Translations under genes and position numbers: made by a program | Part shown: positions 17,085-24,884 of the stretch, piece by piece | Layout of the letters: every line of letters begins with the position of its first letter | Position numbering within the stretch: the first letter of the stretch is position 1 | DNA from: Candidatus Zixiibacteriota bacterium | GTDB taxonomy: Bacteria > Zixibacteria > MSB-5A5 > GN15 > FEB-12 | DNA: 64,000 bases | NCBI GenBank assembly: GCA_019038695.1 | Contig: JAHOYZ010000023.1 | Location: 1-64,000, forward strand | Direction of reading: 5' to 3' | The notes under the pieces: generated by a model | What the model was told of the DNA's origin: nothing | What the model saw: only the letters and a program-made list of their open reading frames with translations | Databases searched by the model: none

Positions 17085-18188
17085 TTAACTCTTCTGTTCT
17101 TCTTTGGTGAACACATAGGCATCGTCTTTGACATTGATAGCTATGTTATCGCCTTTGACTATGGCGCCGGTAATAATATCGACCGACATCTTATTGATAA
17201 TATCTCTCTCGATAATTCTCTGAATAGGTCTGGCTCCCAACTCGAAAGTATAGCCGTCTTTGGCCAGCTTGGCCTTTGAGGACGGACTCAGCGTGGCGGT
17301 GATATCCTGCTCGCGGAGCATGTCACCCAGGTTTTCAAATTCCAAGCCAGCGATAACTTCCACCTGCTCGGGTGTGAAGGTGTGAAAGATAATGATATCA
17401 TTGAGGCGATTGAGCAGTTCGGGCCGGAACTTGGTAAACAGGAACTGGCGCACTTCATCCATATCGACGTCACGTTCCTCGCGGTCGGCGTCGAGTATCT
17501 TCTCCGCAGCGTAGTTGGAAGTCAGCACGACGATACAGTTGGAGAAATCGACGGTACGACTCTGGCCATCGGTCAGGCGACCGTCATCCATCAACTGCAG
17601 AAGAATATTGAACACATCCGGGTGGGCTTTCTCCACTTCATCGAGAAGCACAATCGAAAACGGTTTGCGCTTGACGGCCTCGGTCAGAACACCACCTTCT
17701 TCATAGCCGACATACCCCGGAGGGGCACCAATCATCTTGGCAACTGAATGTTTCTCCATATACTCCGACATGTCGAGTCGTACCATAGCGTTCTTGTCGT
17801 CGAATAAAAATTCTGCCAGCAACTTGGGCAGATAGGTTTTGCCGGTACCTGTTGGTCCCAGAAAAAGGAATGATCCCACCGGTCGGTTAGCCAGTTTCAG
17901 TCCTGCCCGGGCTTTGCGCACAGCATTGGCGATAGCTTTGATTGCCTCCTGCTGACCAACGATTTTCTTGGAGAGAAAGGTCTCCATGTTCACCAGGCGA
18001 TCCTTCTCAGCTGTCATCATCTTTGACAATGGAATCCCGGTCCGTCGGGCCACTACGGCTGCCACATCGGCCTCATCGACGACCGGCTCAAGATTCTCAA
18101 CCACAGTCTTAATCGCGCTCAGCTTCTCGGTCTGAGAAGCAAGTGTCTTCTTCAGTTCGGCGATATTCAGATCAGTTGTGGCCATCAT
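17085..18188 (-). CDS. clpV: Split ClpV, C-terminal half (second AAA+ module)
   Basis: The 367-residue product carries the tail of the middle coiled-coil region, then ARRTGIPLSKM at about 47-57, the second AAA+ domain with Walker A GPTGTGKT at 111-118, pore loop GYVGYEEGG at 158-166, Walker B LLDEVEKAHP with D183 and E184, and the C-terminal small domain ending near GARPIQRIIERDI. In all ClpB/ClpV relatives I know these lie on one chain of about 860-880 residues. Here translation begins at an ATGATG that overlaps the TGA stop of the upstream half, so it is probably made by termination-reinitiation. All ATPase motifs are intact, which argues against decay. Confidence 0.93.
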   Translation of the reverse strand: MMATTDLNIAELKKTLASQTEKLSAIKTVVENLEPVVDEADVAAVVARRTGIPLSKMMTAEKDRLVNMETFLSKKIVGQQEAIKAIANAVRKARAGLKLANRPVGSFLFLGPTGTGKTYLPKLLAEFLFDDKNAMVRLDMSEYMEKHSVAKMIGAPPGYVGYEEGGVLTEAVKRKPFSIVLLDEVEKAHPDVFNILLQLMDDGRLTDGQSRTVDFSNCIVVLTSNYAAEKILDADREERDVDMDEVRQFLFTKFRPELLNRLNDIIIFHTFTPEQVEVIAGLEFENLGDMLREQDITATLSPSSKAKLAKDGYTFELGARPIQRIIERDIINKMSVDIITGAIVKGDNIAINVKDDAYVFTKEEQKS

Positions 18189-19684
18189 TGTGCTCCCGTT
18201 GCGGTTTCAAGGCGATGCCCCCACATATCCCCCAGTCGCTCAATGCGACGAGAGAACTCCTCGTGGGCTTCATTGAGGCGAGAGAACTCATCGGGGTTTT
18301 TCTCCGGGTCTTTTCCCTCACATGCAGCAATCAGCTTCTCGATCCCCTTGATTTCTTCTTCCATCTCAGGGATCGTGCGACCTGCCGTTTCTTCCTTCAC
18401 CGAGAGCGCACTGGCCGCCTCGTCCACGATATCCAGAGCAATGTCAGGGAGGTTTCGTTCGCTAAGATACCTGATGGCATACTTGACCGAACCGATAATA
18501 GCGTCTTCGGTATAGGTGATCTTGTGGTGTTCTTCGTATTTGGAAGCTACCCCTTTGACGATGCGTACGGAATCATTGAAACCAGGCTCCTCGACTTTGA
18601 TCCGTTCAAAACGACGGTCGAGCGCTTTGTCTTTCTCAAGGTACCGGGTGTACTCTTCATTAGTAGTAGAGCCGATCAGTCGAATTTGACCCCGAGCGAG
18701 AGCCGGTTTGATCAGGTTGGCGGCATCCATCCCCCCGCTGCCACTGCCGGCTGCGGTAATGGTGTGGATTTCATCAATGAAAAGAACGATTCGTCCGGCC
18801 GATTTGATTGCTTCGCCAACAAGACCTTTGAACCGCTCTTCAAACTCACCTTTGTATTTGGCTCCGGCAACAAGCGAGCCCATGTCCAGTTCCATCACCT
18901 TGACACCCTGGAGCGCTTTTGGTACTCGACCGTCTATTACGGCCTGGGCGAGGCCTTCGACAATAGCCGTTTTGCCTACGCCCGCACCACCGACCAGGAC
19001 GGGGCTGTTTTTGCGGCGACGGAGCAGAATCTGTATGAGTTGCTGTACTTCATCTTCGCGACCGATCATGGGGTCGAACTCCCCGGCCGCAGCCTGATTG
19101 GTCAGGTCGATACAATACTTAAGCGTACCGGCGACATCCCTTTTCCCTTCGACCCCTTCACCGGTAGGCGAGCCGCCGGTTGCTATCTCCTCGACCGATT
19201 TGGCTTCGGCAATCGCTTTGTAAATATCTTCTTTGGCAATATCAATTTTCTCACGCACCTGTGGCGAGAGAGCGGAATTGGGATCGAAGATAGCTATAAG
19301 AATATGCTCGGGTTCGACCAGAGTGTCGTAGAGCTTGGCTTTTTCCTCAAGAGCCGCTTCAAGAATCCCCTGGACTTCGGGAGCGAGCGAGAGGTTTTCA
19401 CGAGCCGAGGCGCGCGTTGACTGATCTTTTAGAAAAACCTCAACCATGTTAGCTACTATGGTTGGACTCTTGCCCAGTTGATTGAGAATAGACTCGACAT
19501 CCGAGCCTTCGTGGCGTACAACTGCGATCAGAAGGTGTTCGGCCGTAATCTCAGCGTGGCGGAACTCCGCCGCAACTTCCTTTGCCACCTTGATTACTGC
19601 CCGCGAATCAGAGGAATAGCTGGCTATATCCATCCTTGGTTGGTTCCTCCCGTTTACAACTGGCTTTTTCGTTCTGGCAGGCAT
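18185..19684 (-). CDS. clpV: Split ClpV, N-terminal half (Clp-N and first AAA+ module)
   Basis: The 499-residue product has two Clp-N repeats in the first 160 residues (ITAEHLLIAVVRHEG, then VEPEHILIAIFDPNS), followed by the first AAA+ domain with Walker A GGAGVGKT at 232-239, pore loop AKYKGEFEERF and Walker B LFIDEIHT with D304 and E305. It ends in a charged helical stretch equivalent to the first part of the ClpB/ClpV middle domain. The promoter at 19711-19739 would start RNA near 19704, ruling out a TTG at 19720; the ATG at 19684 or the ATG at 19633 (GGGAGG 12 bases upstream, natural Clp-N boundary) is the start. The stop overlaps the start of the second half. Confidence 0.93.
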   Translation of the reverse strand: MPARTKKPVVNGRNQPRMDIASYSSDSRAVIKVAKEVAAEFRHAEITAEHLLIAVVRHEGSDVESILNQLGKSPTIVANMVEVFLKDQSTRASARENLSLAPEVQGILEAALEEKAKLYDTLVEPEHILIAIFDPNSALSPQVREKIDIAKEDIYKAIAEAKSVEEIATGGSPTGEGVEGKRDVAGTLKYCIDLTNQAAAGEFDPMIGREDEVQQLIQILLRRRKNSPVLVGGAGVGKTAIVEGLAQAVIDGRVPKALQGVKVMELDMGSLVAGAKYKGEFEERFKGLVGEAIKSAGRIVLFIDEIHTITAAGSGSGGMDAANLIKPALARGQIRLIGSTTNEEYTRYLEKDKALDRRFERIKVEEPGFNDSVRIVKGVASKYEEHHKITYTEDAIIGSVKYAIRYLSERNLPDIALDIVDEAASALSVKEETAGRTIPEMEEEIKGIEKLIAACEGKDPEKNPDEFSRLNEAHEEFSRRIERLGDMWGHRLETATGAQ

Positions 19685-19710
19685 TTTCCTGCGCCTGCTA
19701 AACCGCTTAA

Positions 19711-19739
19711 ATGATAACAACCTGGGAATGCGGTGTCAA
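19711..19739 (-). promoter_or_regulatory. Sigma-70-like promoter of the T6SS operon
   Basis: On the minus strand TTGACA (complement of 19734-19739) and TATCAT (complement of 19711-19716) are 17 bases apart, close to consensus. It is the only strong promoter I see ahead of the whole operon. It faces away from the promoter of the propeller protein 20 bases to the right. Confidence 0.75.
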
Positions 19740-19757
19740 GTTGTTTGAGCGGGGCCA

Positions 19758-19786
19758 TTGATTTATGGGCTGTTTTGTCGTATACT
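19758..19786 (+). promoter_or_regulatory. Sigma-70-like promoter of the propeller protein gene
   Basis: TTGATT at 19758-19763 and TATACT at 19781-19786 are 17 bases apart. RNA would start near 19793, leaving a leader of about 70 bases before the ATG at 19862. Confidence 0.65.
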
Positions 19787-19861
19787 ATACAAGAGCAGGG
19801 TGGATGTACGATACCAGAAATGGCCACTCTGAGAGAACTCAAATCCAGGGGAGTAGCTCAG

Positions 19862-22333
19862 ATGAAGAACCACAACGTCCTGCTTGCAGTGATGATTGTA
19901 GCGTTAGTCGTATTCTCGACATCTGCAGTAGCCAGTGATCAGTCAATCACGGTAACAAGAAACCTCACATCTATGCCGCTTGCTTTCACGGAGAATCAAG
20001 GGCAGTGGGATGAACAGGTGTCATTCCGTACCAATGCTGGCGGTGCCACAATGTGGTTTACTAAAGATGGCGCCGTCTATCAATTCACCCGAACAATTAG
20101 ATCAGAAGATAATGATCCTATCTCTGTTATAGACAAGCGATATTTAAGTGGGCGGCAGACGCCCTCGTCTGCCCCTAATTTGATGCACCAACCGGACTCC
20201 GTCGAGTCCATCGAAATCAAGTCCAACTTTGTTGGGTCAAATCCCAATCCGCAAATGGTTGGCGTTGAGATGATGGAATACAAATGCAACTATTTCATCG
20301 GCAATGATCCTGATAAATGGCACACCGATGTCCCCAACTATCAGGCAATCGTGTATGAAGATGTTTATGCCGGTATTGACCTGAAATTCTACGGCAATGG
20401 TAAACAGATGGAGTATGACTTCATTGTCTTGCCGGGTGCTGATCCATCGGAAATCATGGTCCAATATGAAGGAACGAAATCGATCAATGTGAACGAACGT
20501 GGCGAATTGGTTGTCGAGACCGACTGGGGCAAAGTGGTAGAGCACAAACCTCATGTGTATCAGGTTGTTGATGATATACGCGAATTGGTCGAATGTGAAT
20601 ACGCGCTGGTTGATGATCAAACATTCTGTTTCTGTCTACCCGGCGGATATGACGATCAGTACGCTCTGGTCATCGACCCGGTATTGAGCTATAGCACATT
20701 TCTGGGTGGAGGCCCCTATGACGAAGACCGTGGCTATGGCATCGCGGTTGATGCTTCGGGTTGCGCTTATGTTTCAGGGTGGACAGAATCGTCTGATTTC
20801 CCAACCCAGAATGCATATCAGACAAATCAAGGCTATATTGATGTCTTCGTGACCAAACTAAGCAGTTCAGGCAATGACCTTCTTTACAGTACATACCTGG
20901 GTGGAAGTAATGTTGATGTTGATAAGGGCTACGGTATCGCAGTTGACGGTTCTGGCTGTGCTTATGTGACAGGGTATACCTGTTCCTCGGATTTTCCGAC
21001 CACTCCAAACGCTTATGACACTAGCTATAATGGTCCCGGTGATGTTTTCGTGACCAAACTGAGCGCTGCCGGCAATGCTCTTACTTACAGCACGTACATT
21101 GGAGATAGTGAATGGGATGTTGGCTGGGGTGTTGCCGTTGACGGTTCGGGTTGCGCTTATGTTACAGGGTACACTGGGTCAACTGACTTTCCAACCGAGA
21201 ACCCATATCAGACCGATCCGAGCCCCATGGAAGATGCATTTGTTACCAAACTAAATAGTTCCGGCGATGGCCTTATTTACAGCACATATTTGGGCGCTAG
21301 TAATTGGGATGATTATGCTTACGCTATTACGGTTGACAGCTCGGGCTGCGCCTATGTTACAGGCTATACAAGGTCATCGGAATTCCCGACTTTGGGGGAG
21401 TATCAGACCTATCAGGGCGGGATGGGCGACGTTTTCGTGACCAAACTGAACAGCATCGGTAATGGCCTGCTTTACAGCACTTTCCTGGGCGGTGAGGACT
21501 TCGAGGAGGGCTGGGGTATTGCAGTCGACGGCTCGGGCTGCGCTTATGTTACGGGTGCAACATATTCATCTAACTTCCCGACCCAGAATGCAATTCAGGC
21601 GGCTCAAGGAGGGTCGGATGTTTTCGTGACCAAGCTGAACGAATCGGGCAATGATCTTCTTTACAGCACTTTCCTGGGTAGTAGCGGCAACGATTGGGGA
21701 TTTGGTATCGCCGTTGACGGTTCTGGCTGTGCTTATGTCACAGGCGATACTCAGTCACCCGATTTCCCGGTCAAGAACCAATATCAGACCTATCAGGGCG
21801 GGTTGGGGGACGCTTTCGTGACCAAGCTAGCCAGTTCCGGCAATAGTCTACTCTATAGTACTTATCTGGGTGGTTGCTTCGTTGAACAAGGTCATGCTAT
21901 TGCAGTCGATACTTCGGGCTGCGCTTATGTGGCGGGTTTCACTAGTTCCTCCAACTTCCCGACAGAGAACGCATACCAGGCAGATTATGCAGGGGGCTTT
22001 GACGCCTTCGTGACAAAGATTTGTCCTTCTGCAAGTAGTGTCGAACAGGAGCCGGGAGATATCATCCCAAAAGCCTTCCTGCTACAGCAGAACTATCCTA
22101 ACCCGTTCAACCCGACCACGACCATCAGTTTTTCGGTGAAAAGCAAATCGCACGTCAAGATCACGGTCTACGACGTTCTTGGCCGTCAGGTGGTGACTCT
22201 CGTGGATGAAACCCTTAGCTGTGGCAACTACAACACCAAATTCGACGGCGCCAACCTCGCCAGCGGAGTCTATTTATACGAGCTTGAGGCCGACGGGTTC
22301 ACAGAATCAAGGAAGATGGTGCTGGCGAAGTAA
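19862..22333 (+). CDS. Secreted SBBP beta-propeller protein with C-terminal sorting domain
   Basis: The 823-residue product has a signal peptide (LLAVMIVALVVFSTSAVAS), an N-terminal domain of about 250 residues with AFTENQGQWDEQV and NYFIGNDPDKWHTDVPNY (the region usually found before SBBP repeats), then seven repeats of about 63 residues, each with VDGSGCAYVTGYT, a D/N-FPT turn, DVFVTKL and LLYSTYLGG. These SBBP repeats fold as blades of a propeller. The last 85 residues are the FCB-type sorting domain (NYPNPFNPTTTI, VYDVLGRQVVTLV, ending SRKMVLAK). The ATG at 19862 has GGGGAG about 9 bases upstream. It is transcribed away from the T6SS operon. Its ligand or role is not known. Confidence 0.9.
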   Translation: MKNHNVLLAVMIVALVVFSTSAVASDQSITVTRNLTSMPLAFTENQGQWDEQVSFRTNAGGATMWFTKDGAVYQFTRTIRSEDNDPISVIDKRYLSGRQTPSSAPNLMHQPDSVESIEIKSNFVGSNPNPQMVGVEMMEYKCNYFIGNDPDKWHTDVPNYQAIVYEDVYAGIDLKFYGNGKQMEYDFIVLPGADPSEIMVQYEGTKSINVNERGELVVETDWGKVVEHKPHVYQVVDDIRELVECEYALVDDQTFCFCLPGGYDDQYALVIDPVLSYSTFLGGGPYDEDRGYGIAVDASGCAYVSGWTESSDFPTQNAYQTNQGYIDVFVTKLSSSGNDLLYSTYLGGSNVDVDKGYGIAVDGSGCAYVTGYTCSSDFPTTPNAYDTSYNGPGDVFVTKLSAAGNALTYSTYIGDSEWDVGWGVAVDGSGCAYVTGYTGSTDFPTENPYQTDPSPMEDAFVTKLNSSGDGLIYSTYLGASNWDDYAYAITVDSSGCAYVTGYTRSSEFPTLGEYQTYQGGMGDVFVTKLNSIGNGLLYSTFLGGEDFEEGWGIAVDGSGCAYVTGATYSSNFPTQNAIQAAQGGSDVFVTKLNESGNDLLYSTFLGSSGNDWGFGIAVDGSGCAYVTGDTQSPDFPVKNQYQTYQGGLGDAFVTKLASSGNSLLYSTYLGGCFVEQGHAIAVDTSGCAYVAGFTSSSNFPTENAYQADYAGGFDAFVTKICPSASSVEQEPGDIIPKAFLLQQNYPNPFNPTTTISFSVKSKSHVKITVYDVLGRQVVTLVDETLSCGNYNTKFDGANLASGVYLYELEADGFTESRKMVLAK
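20690..22025 (+). repeat. Seven tandem coding repeats of about 190 bases
   Basis: DNA encoding the seven SBBP blades is repetitive at the nucleotide level: GGTTCGGGTTGCGCTTATGT-like and GTGACCAAACTGA-like stretches recur in each unit. Recombination between units could change blade number between strains. Confidence 0.85.
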
Positions 22334-22360
22334 ACTTATAGAGCACTCTCATCCTTCTCT

Positions 22361-22429
22361 GGCAGGGCACAGGGCTCCTGCCCTACCCAACTACAGCAGG
22401 ATGGCGGAACCGCTAAGAAGGGTTTCGCC
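22361..22429. repeat. Two hairpin repeats of the GTAGGGC family
   Basis: GGCAGG at 22361 pairs with CCTGCC ending 22383 around a GCACAGGGCT centre, and GGCGGAACC (22403-22411) pairs with GGTTTCGCC (22421-22429) with one wobble. Both are followed by CCTAC, as are copies at 22523-22550 and 48420-48479. Confidence 0.6.
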
Positions 22430-22490
22430 CTACAAGGCTGGATGCCGGATCAAGTCAGGCATGACAAGTATTTGTAGGTTAGTTATAATT

Positions 22491-22514
22491 GTCGAAACTG
22501 AAGACAGATTTCGA
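22491..22514. repeat. Dispersed palindromic repeat, family A, second copy
   Basis: GTCGAAACTG at 22491-22500, spacer AAGA, then CAGATTTCGA at 22505-22514. It matches the copy at 839-862 except for one inserted base in the right arm. Confidence 0.7.
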
Positions 22515-22522
22515 TCTCAATT

Positions 22523-22545
22523 GGCAGGAGCACAGGGCTCCTGCC
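22523..22545. repeat. Hairpin repeat of the GTAGGGC family
   Basis: Perfect 9-base-pair stem GGCAGGAGC and GCTCCTGCC around ACAGG, followed by CTACC. The same arms occur at 48451-48475 with a different loop. Confidence 0.7.
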
Positions 22546-22568
22546 CTACCAAAGATTCTCCCCCTTAA

Positions 22569-22597
22569 GTCATCCTGAGCGAAGTCGAAGGATAATC
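22569..22597. repeat. Dispersed repeat, family B, second copy
   Basis: GTCATCCTGAGC followed by AAGTCGAAGGAT, matching the copy at 908-935 at about three quarters of positions. The order family A then family B is the same in both places. Confidence 0.6.
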
Positions 22598-22611
22598 GAC
22601 AGAATTTCCCC

Positions 22612-22639
22612 TTGACAAGTTACATCAATCCCGTATTAT
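22612..22639 (+). promoter_or_regulatory. Sigma-70-like promoter of the polyamine operon
   Basis: TTGACA at 22612-22617 and TATTAT at 22634-22639 are 16 bases apart. It lies 66 bases upstream of the XRE-cupin gene and is the likely start of the four-gene polyamine transcript. Confidence 0.75.
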
Positions 22640-22704
22640 CTGTACGCTTTATTAAACACGGATGTAGCTTTTACCGTACATCATAGAATCGCGAGTCGAG
22701 ACTA

Positions 22705-23247
22705 ATGAAGTTACAAATTGGAGAGAAGATCAAGGCGTTGCGGTTGGCGTCGGACCTTACCCAGGAAGAACTGGCCAACCGCGCCAAGCTGACCAGAGGT
22801 TTTATCTCTCAGCTTGAGAACGATCAGACCACTATCAACCTTGAGTCGTTGGCGGACATTCTCGAAGCTCTGGGCGAACCGTTGGCTGACTTCTTCACCA
22901 AATCCGAACCATCTCAGACGGTTTTTGGTCCAGCCGACCGAGTGGCTGTCACTGGCCAGGGCGTCAGCAATTTTGAAGTGCTTGTGCCCGGATCGACCAA
23001 TAACCTCATGAACCCCATTTTGCTGCGGCTTGAGCCGGGTGAGAAACTTGAGAGACTCGAACCAATGCCAGGGGAGCAGTTTGGCTATGTGTTGAAAGGG
23101 GCGGTGACATTAGTAATGAATGGTGGTCACCATAAAGTCCCGAAGGGAAATTGTTTCTATTTTGAGGCCAACCAGGCCAACCAACTGGTGAACCGTGGAA
23201 ACAAAGTCACCGAGCTGTTATGGGTAACTTCGCCGCCTCACATGTAG
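22705..23247 (+). CDS. XRE-type transcriptional regulator with C-terminal cupin domain
   Basis: The 180-residue product has a helix-turn-helix at about residues 8-62 (KALRLASDLTQEELANRAKL, GFISQLEND) and a small cupin barrel at about 110-178 (PGEKLERLEPMPGEQFGYVLKG, KGNCFYFEA). This is the architecture of PuuR-like regulators, whose cupin binds a small effector such as putrescine. Being the first gene of a polyamine operon (speD follows 32 bases later), it probably senses a polyamine or precursor and autoregulates the operon. The ligand is inferred from neighbours only. The Shine-Dalgarno site is weak. Confidence 0.9.
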   Translation: MKLQIGEKIKALRLASDLTQEELANRAKLTRGFISQLENDQTTINLESLADILEALGEPLADFFTKSEPSQTVFGPADRVAVTGQGVSNFEVLVPGSTNNLMNPILLRLEPGEKLERLEPMPGEQFGYVLKGAVTLVMNGGHHKVPKGNCFYFEANQANQLVNRGNKVTELLWVTSPPHM

Positions 23248-23279
23248 TTGTGCGGGGAAGCGGAAAGGAGCAACGGAAG

Positions 23280-23696
23280 ATGAAGATACTTGGACGCCAT
23301 CTGGTAGTGGAACTGTCGCAGTGTGACTGTGAACAACTTGATGATTTGGATTTCCTCGAACGTTGCCTTAACGAAGCGGTTCGGTGCAGTGGAGCCACGA
23401 AGGTGAAATCGGTGTTTCATCGTTATAACCCACAGGGCGTCTCAGGCGTGGTCGTGATTGCCGAATCGCATTGCTCGATCCATACCTGGCCGGAGTATGG
23501 CTATGCTGCGGTCGATTTTTTCACCTGTGGTGAGACCGTTGATCCTTACAAAGCATTCGAATCGTTGCGGAGTGCTCTAAAGGCCGGTGATGTTCAGGTG
23601 CGTGAACTCAAGCGCGGTATTCCGTCGGCCAATGACGAGATCATTCGCCACAAATCAACCCCTGCCAATCACCCGCAAGCCCAGCCGGCAAGTTGA
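23280..23696 (+). CDS. speD: S-adenosylmethionine decarboxylase proenzyme
   Basis: The 138-residue product is the class 1B form, which self-cleaves to give alpha and beta chains and a pyruvoyl group and supplies decarboxylated SAM as aminopropyl donor. The cleavage site is visible: AESHCSIHTWPE, with S63 as pyruvoyl precursor and H68 as processing residue, followed by YAAVDFFTCG containing the catalytic cysteine. The length is normal. The ATG at 23280 with AGGAG about 9 bases upstream is chosen over an upstream in-frame ATG that overlaps the regulator. Confidence 0.96.
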   Translation: MKILGRHLVVELSQCDCEQLDDLDFLERCLNEAVRCSGATKVKSVFHRYNPQGVSGVVVIAESHCSIHTWPEYGYAAVDFFTCGETVDPYKAFESLRSALKAGDVQVRELKRGIPSANDEIIRHKSTPANHPQAQPAS

Positions 23697-23709
23697 AGGA
23701 GCCCGGATC

Positions 23710-24879
23710 ATGACACCCTTCATAGATTTGTCCACGCCGGATCGACGGGTACGACGAAGCGGTATCGAGGCTGCTTTCATGCGTGACCTGTTTGAGCGAC
23801 CTGATATTACAACGCCTCAATTGCTGTTGTCCCGATCGGCCATTGCGGAGAACTATCGTGCTCTGAAGGCGGCACTGCCGCGGGCTTCAATCCACTATGC
23901 GGTTAAGCCGAATAACCACGAGTTGTTTATCGAGGAGGTTGCTCGCCTGGGAGGGAATTTCGATGTTTGTTCGGCTGGTGAGATTGATATTGCCCTCGAC
24001 ACCGGTATCAACCCAGCTACGCTGGTTCATTCGCATCCGATTAAATCACTCCAGGAATTCGATTATGCCGTTGGAGAGGGCGTTGAGATTTTCGTTGTTG
24101 ATAATCCCGACGAAATCCGCAAACTAAGTCGGTACACTCACAAGAAGCTAAAACTGCTAATCCGGTTTCGCTGCCACACTAATCATGCGGCGGTGGTCAA
24201 TCTTCAGTATAAGTTTGGTTGTGAAACCAGCCAGGTGATTGATCTGGCGCGCCTTGTGGAGAAGTCAGGGCACGAGTTCTATGGCCTCTGTTTCCATGTG
24301 GGGTCGCAGTGTGTTCACAACGAGAACTACGTCAAAGCTATCGAGGTCGCTCATGGACTGATCAACGAACTCGATTTGACCGGATTCGACACTCGTGTCC
24401 TTGATATCGGCGGCGGCTTTCCGGTTGAATATGTGGAGGCGGTGGCACCGATGGAAGAATTCTGTAAGCCTATCGCATGCGCACTTGATAAGCACATACG
24501 CCCCGGTATTGTTATTATCAGTGAACCTGGACGAGCTATAGCCGCCACACCCGTAACGCTTGTAACGTCCGTAGTGGGCAAAGCGTTCCGCGACGGTAAA
24601 ATGTGGTACTATCTCGACGATGGACTCTACTCCACATTCTCCGGAATTGTGTACGATCAATGTCAATACCCGGTGATCTGCCATCGGCGTGGAGAGCAGA
24701 GGTTAAGCGTTCTGGCCGGTCCGACTTGCGATTCGTTTGATGTTATGTACGACGGTTTGATGATCCCTGAGCACGAAGTTGGAGACAGGATTTTGTTCGC
24801 CGCGACAGGTGCCTATTGCAGTGTGTCCGGATCGAATTTCAATGCTCTGAAACATCCAGAATACACTGTTGTGGATTAA
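23710..24879 (+). CDS. Ornithine/lysine decarboxylase-like, fold type III PLP enzyme
   Basis: The 389-residue product is an alanine-racemase-fold decarboxylase of the ODC/DAPDC group. The PLP lysine lies in IHYAVKPNNH; other marks are FDVCSAGEID, FHVGSQC, LDIGGGFPVEY, SEPGRAI and GPTCDSFDVMYDG, whose cysteine matches the catalytic Cys of ornithine and lysine decarboxylases. Between speD and speE, putrescine production from ornithine is the most economical role; lysine (cadaverine) or carboxynorspermidine use cannot be excluded from sequence. The ATG at 23710 has AAGGAG 9 bases upstream. Confidence 0.9.
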   Translation: MTPFIDLSTPDRRVRRSGIEAAFMRDLFERPDITTPQLLLSRSAIAENYRALKAALPRASIHYAVKPNNHELFIEEVARLGGNFDVCSAGEIDIALDTGINPATLVHSHPIKSLQEFDYAVGEGVEIFVVDNPDEIRKLSRYTHKKLKLLIRFRCHTNHAAVVNLQYKFGCETSQVIDLARLVEKSGHEFYGLCFHVGSQCVHNENYVKAIEVAHGLINELDLTGFDTRVLDIGGGFPVEYVEAVAPMEEFCKPIACALDKHIRPGIVIISEPGRAIAATPVTLVTSVVGKAFRDGKMWYYLDDGLYSTFSGIVYDQCQYPVICHRRGEQRLSVLAGPTCDSFDVMYDGLMIPEHEVGDRILFAATGAYCSVSGSNFNALKHPEYTVVD

Positions 24880-24884
24880 GACCT

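Noticed and set aside
18180-18215. ClpV split as a sequencing error or decaying pseudogene
   Set aside because: The junction is a clean ATGATG stop-start overlap at a domain-compatible place and all catalytic motifs are kept. An error cannot be fully excluded without reads.
18143-19420. 425-codon open frame on the plus strand
   Set aside because: It lies entirely antisense to the N-terminal ClpV half, whose AAA+ and Clp-N motifs are unmistakable, and its translation resembles no family.
20690-22025. Repeats as a CRISPR array or tandem satellite
   Set aside because: The units are about 190 bases, in frame, and encode SBBP propeller blades.
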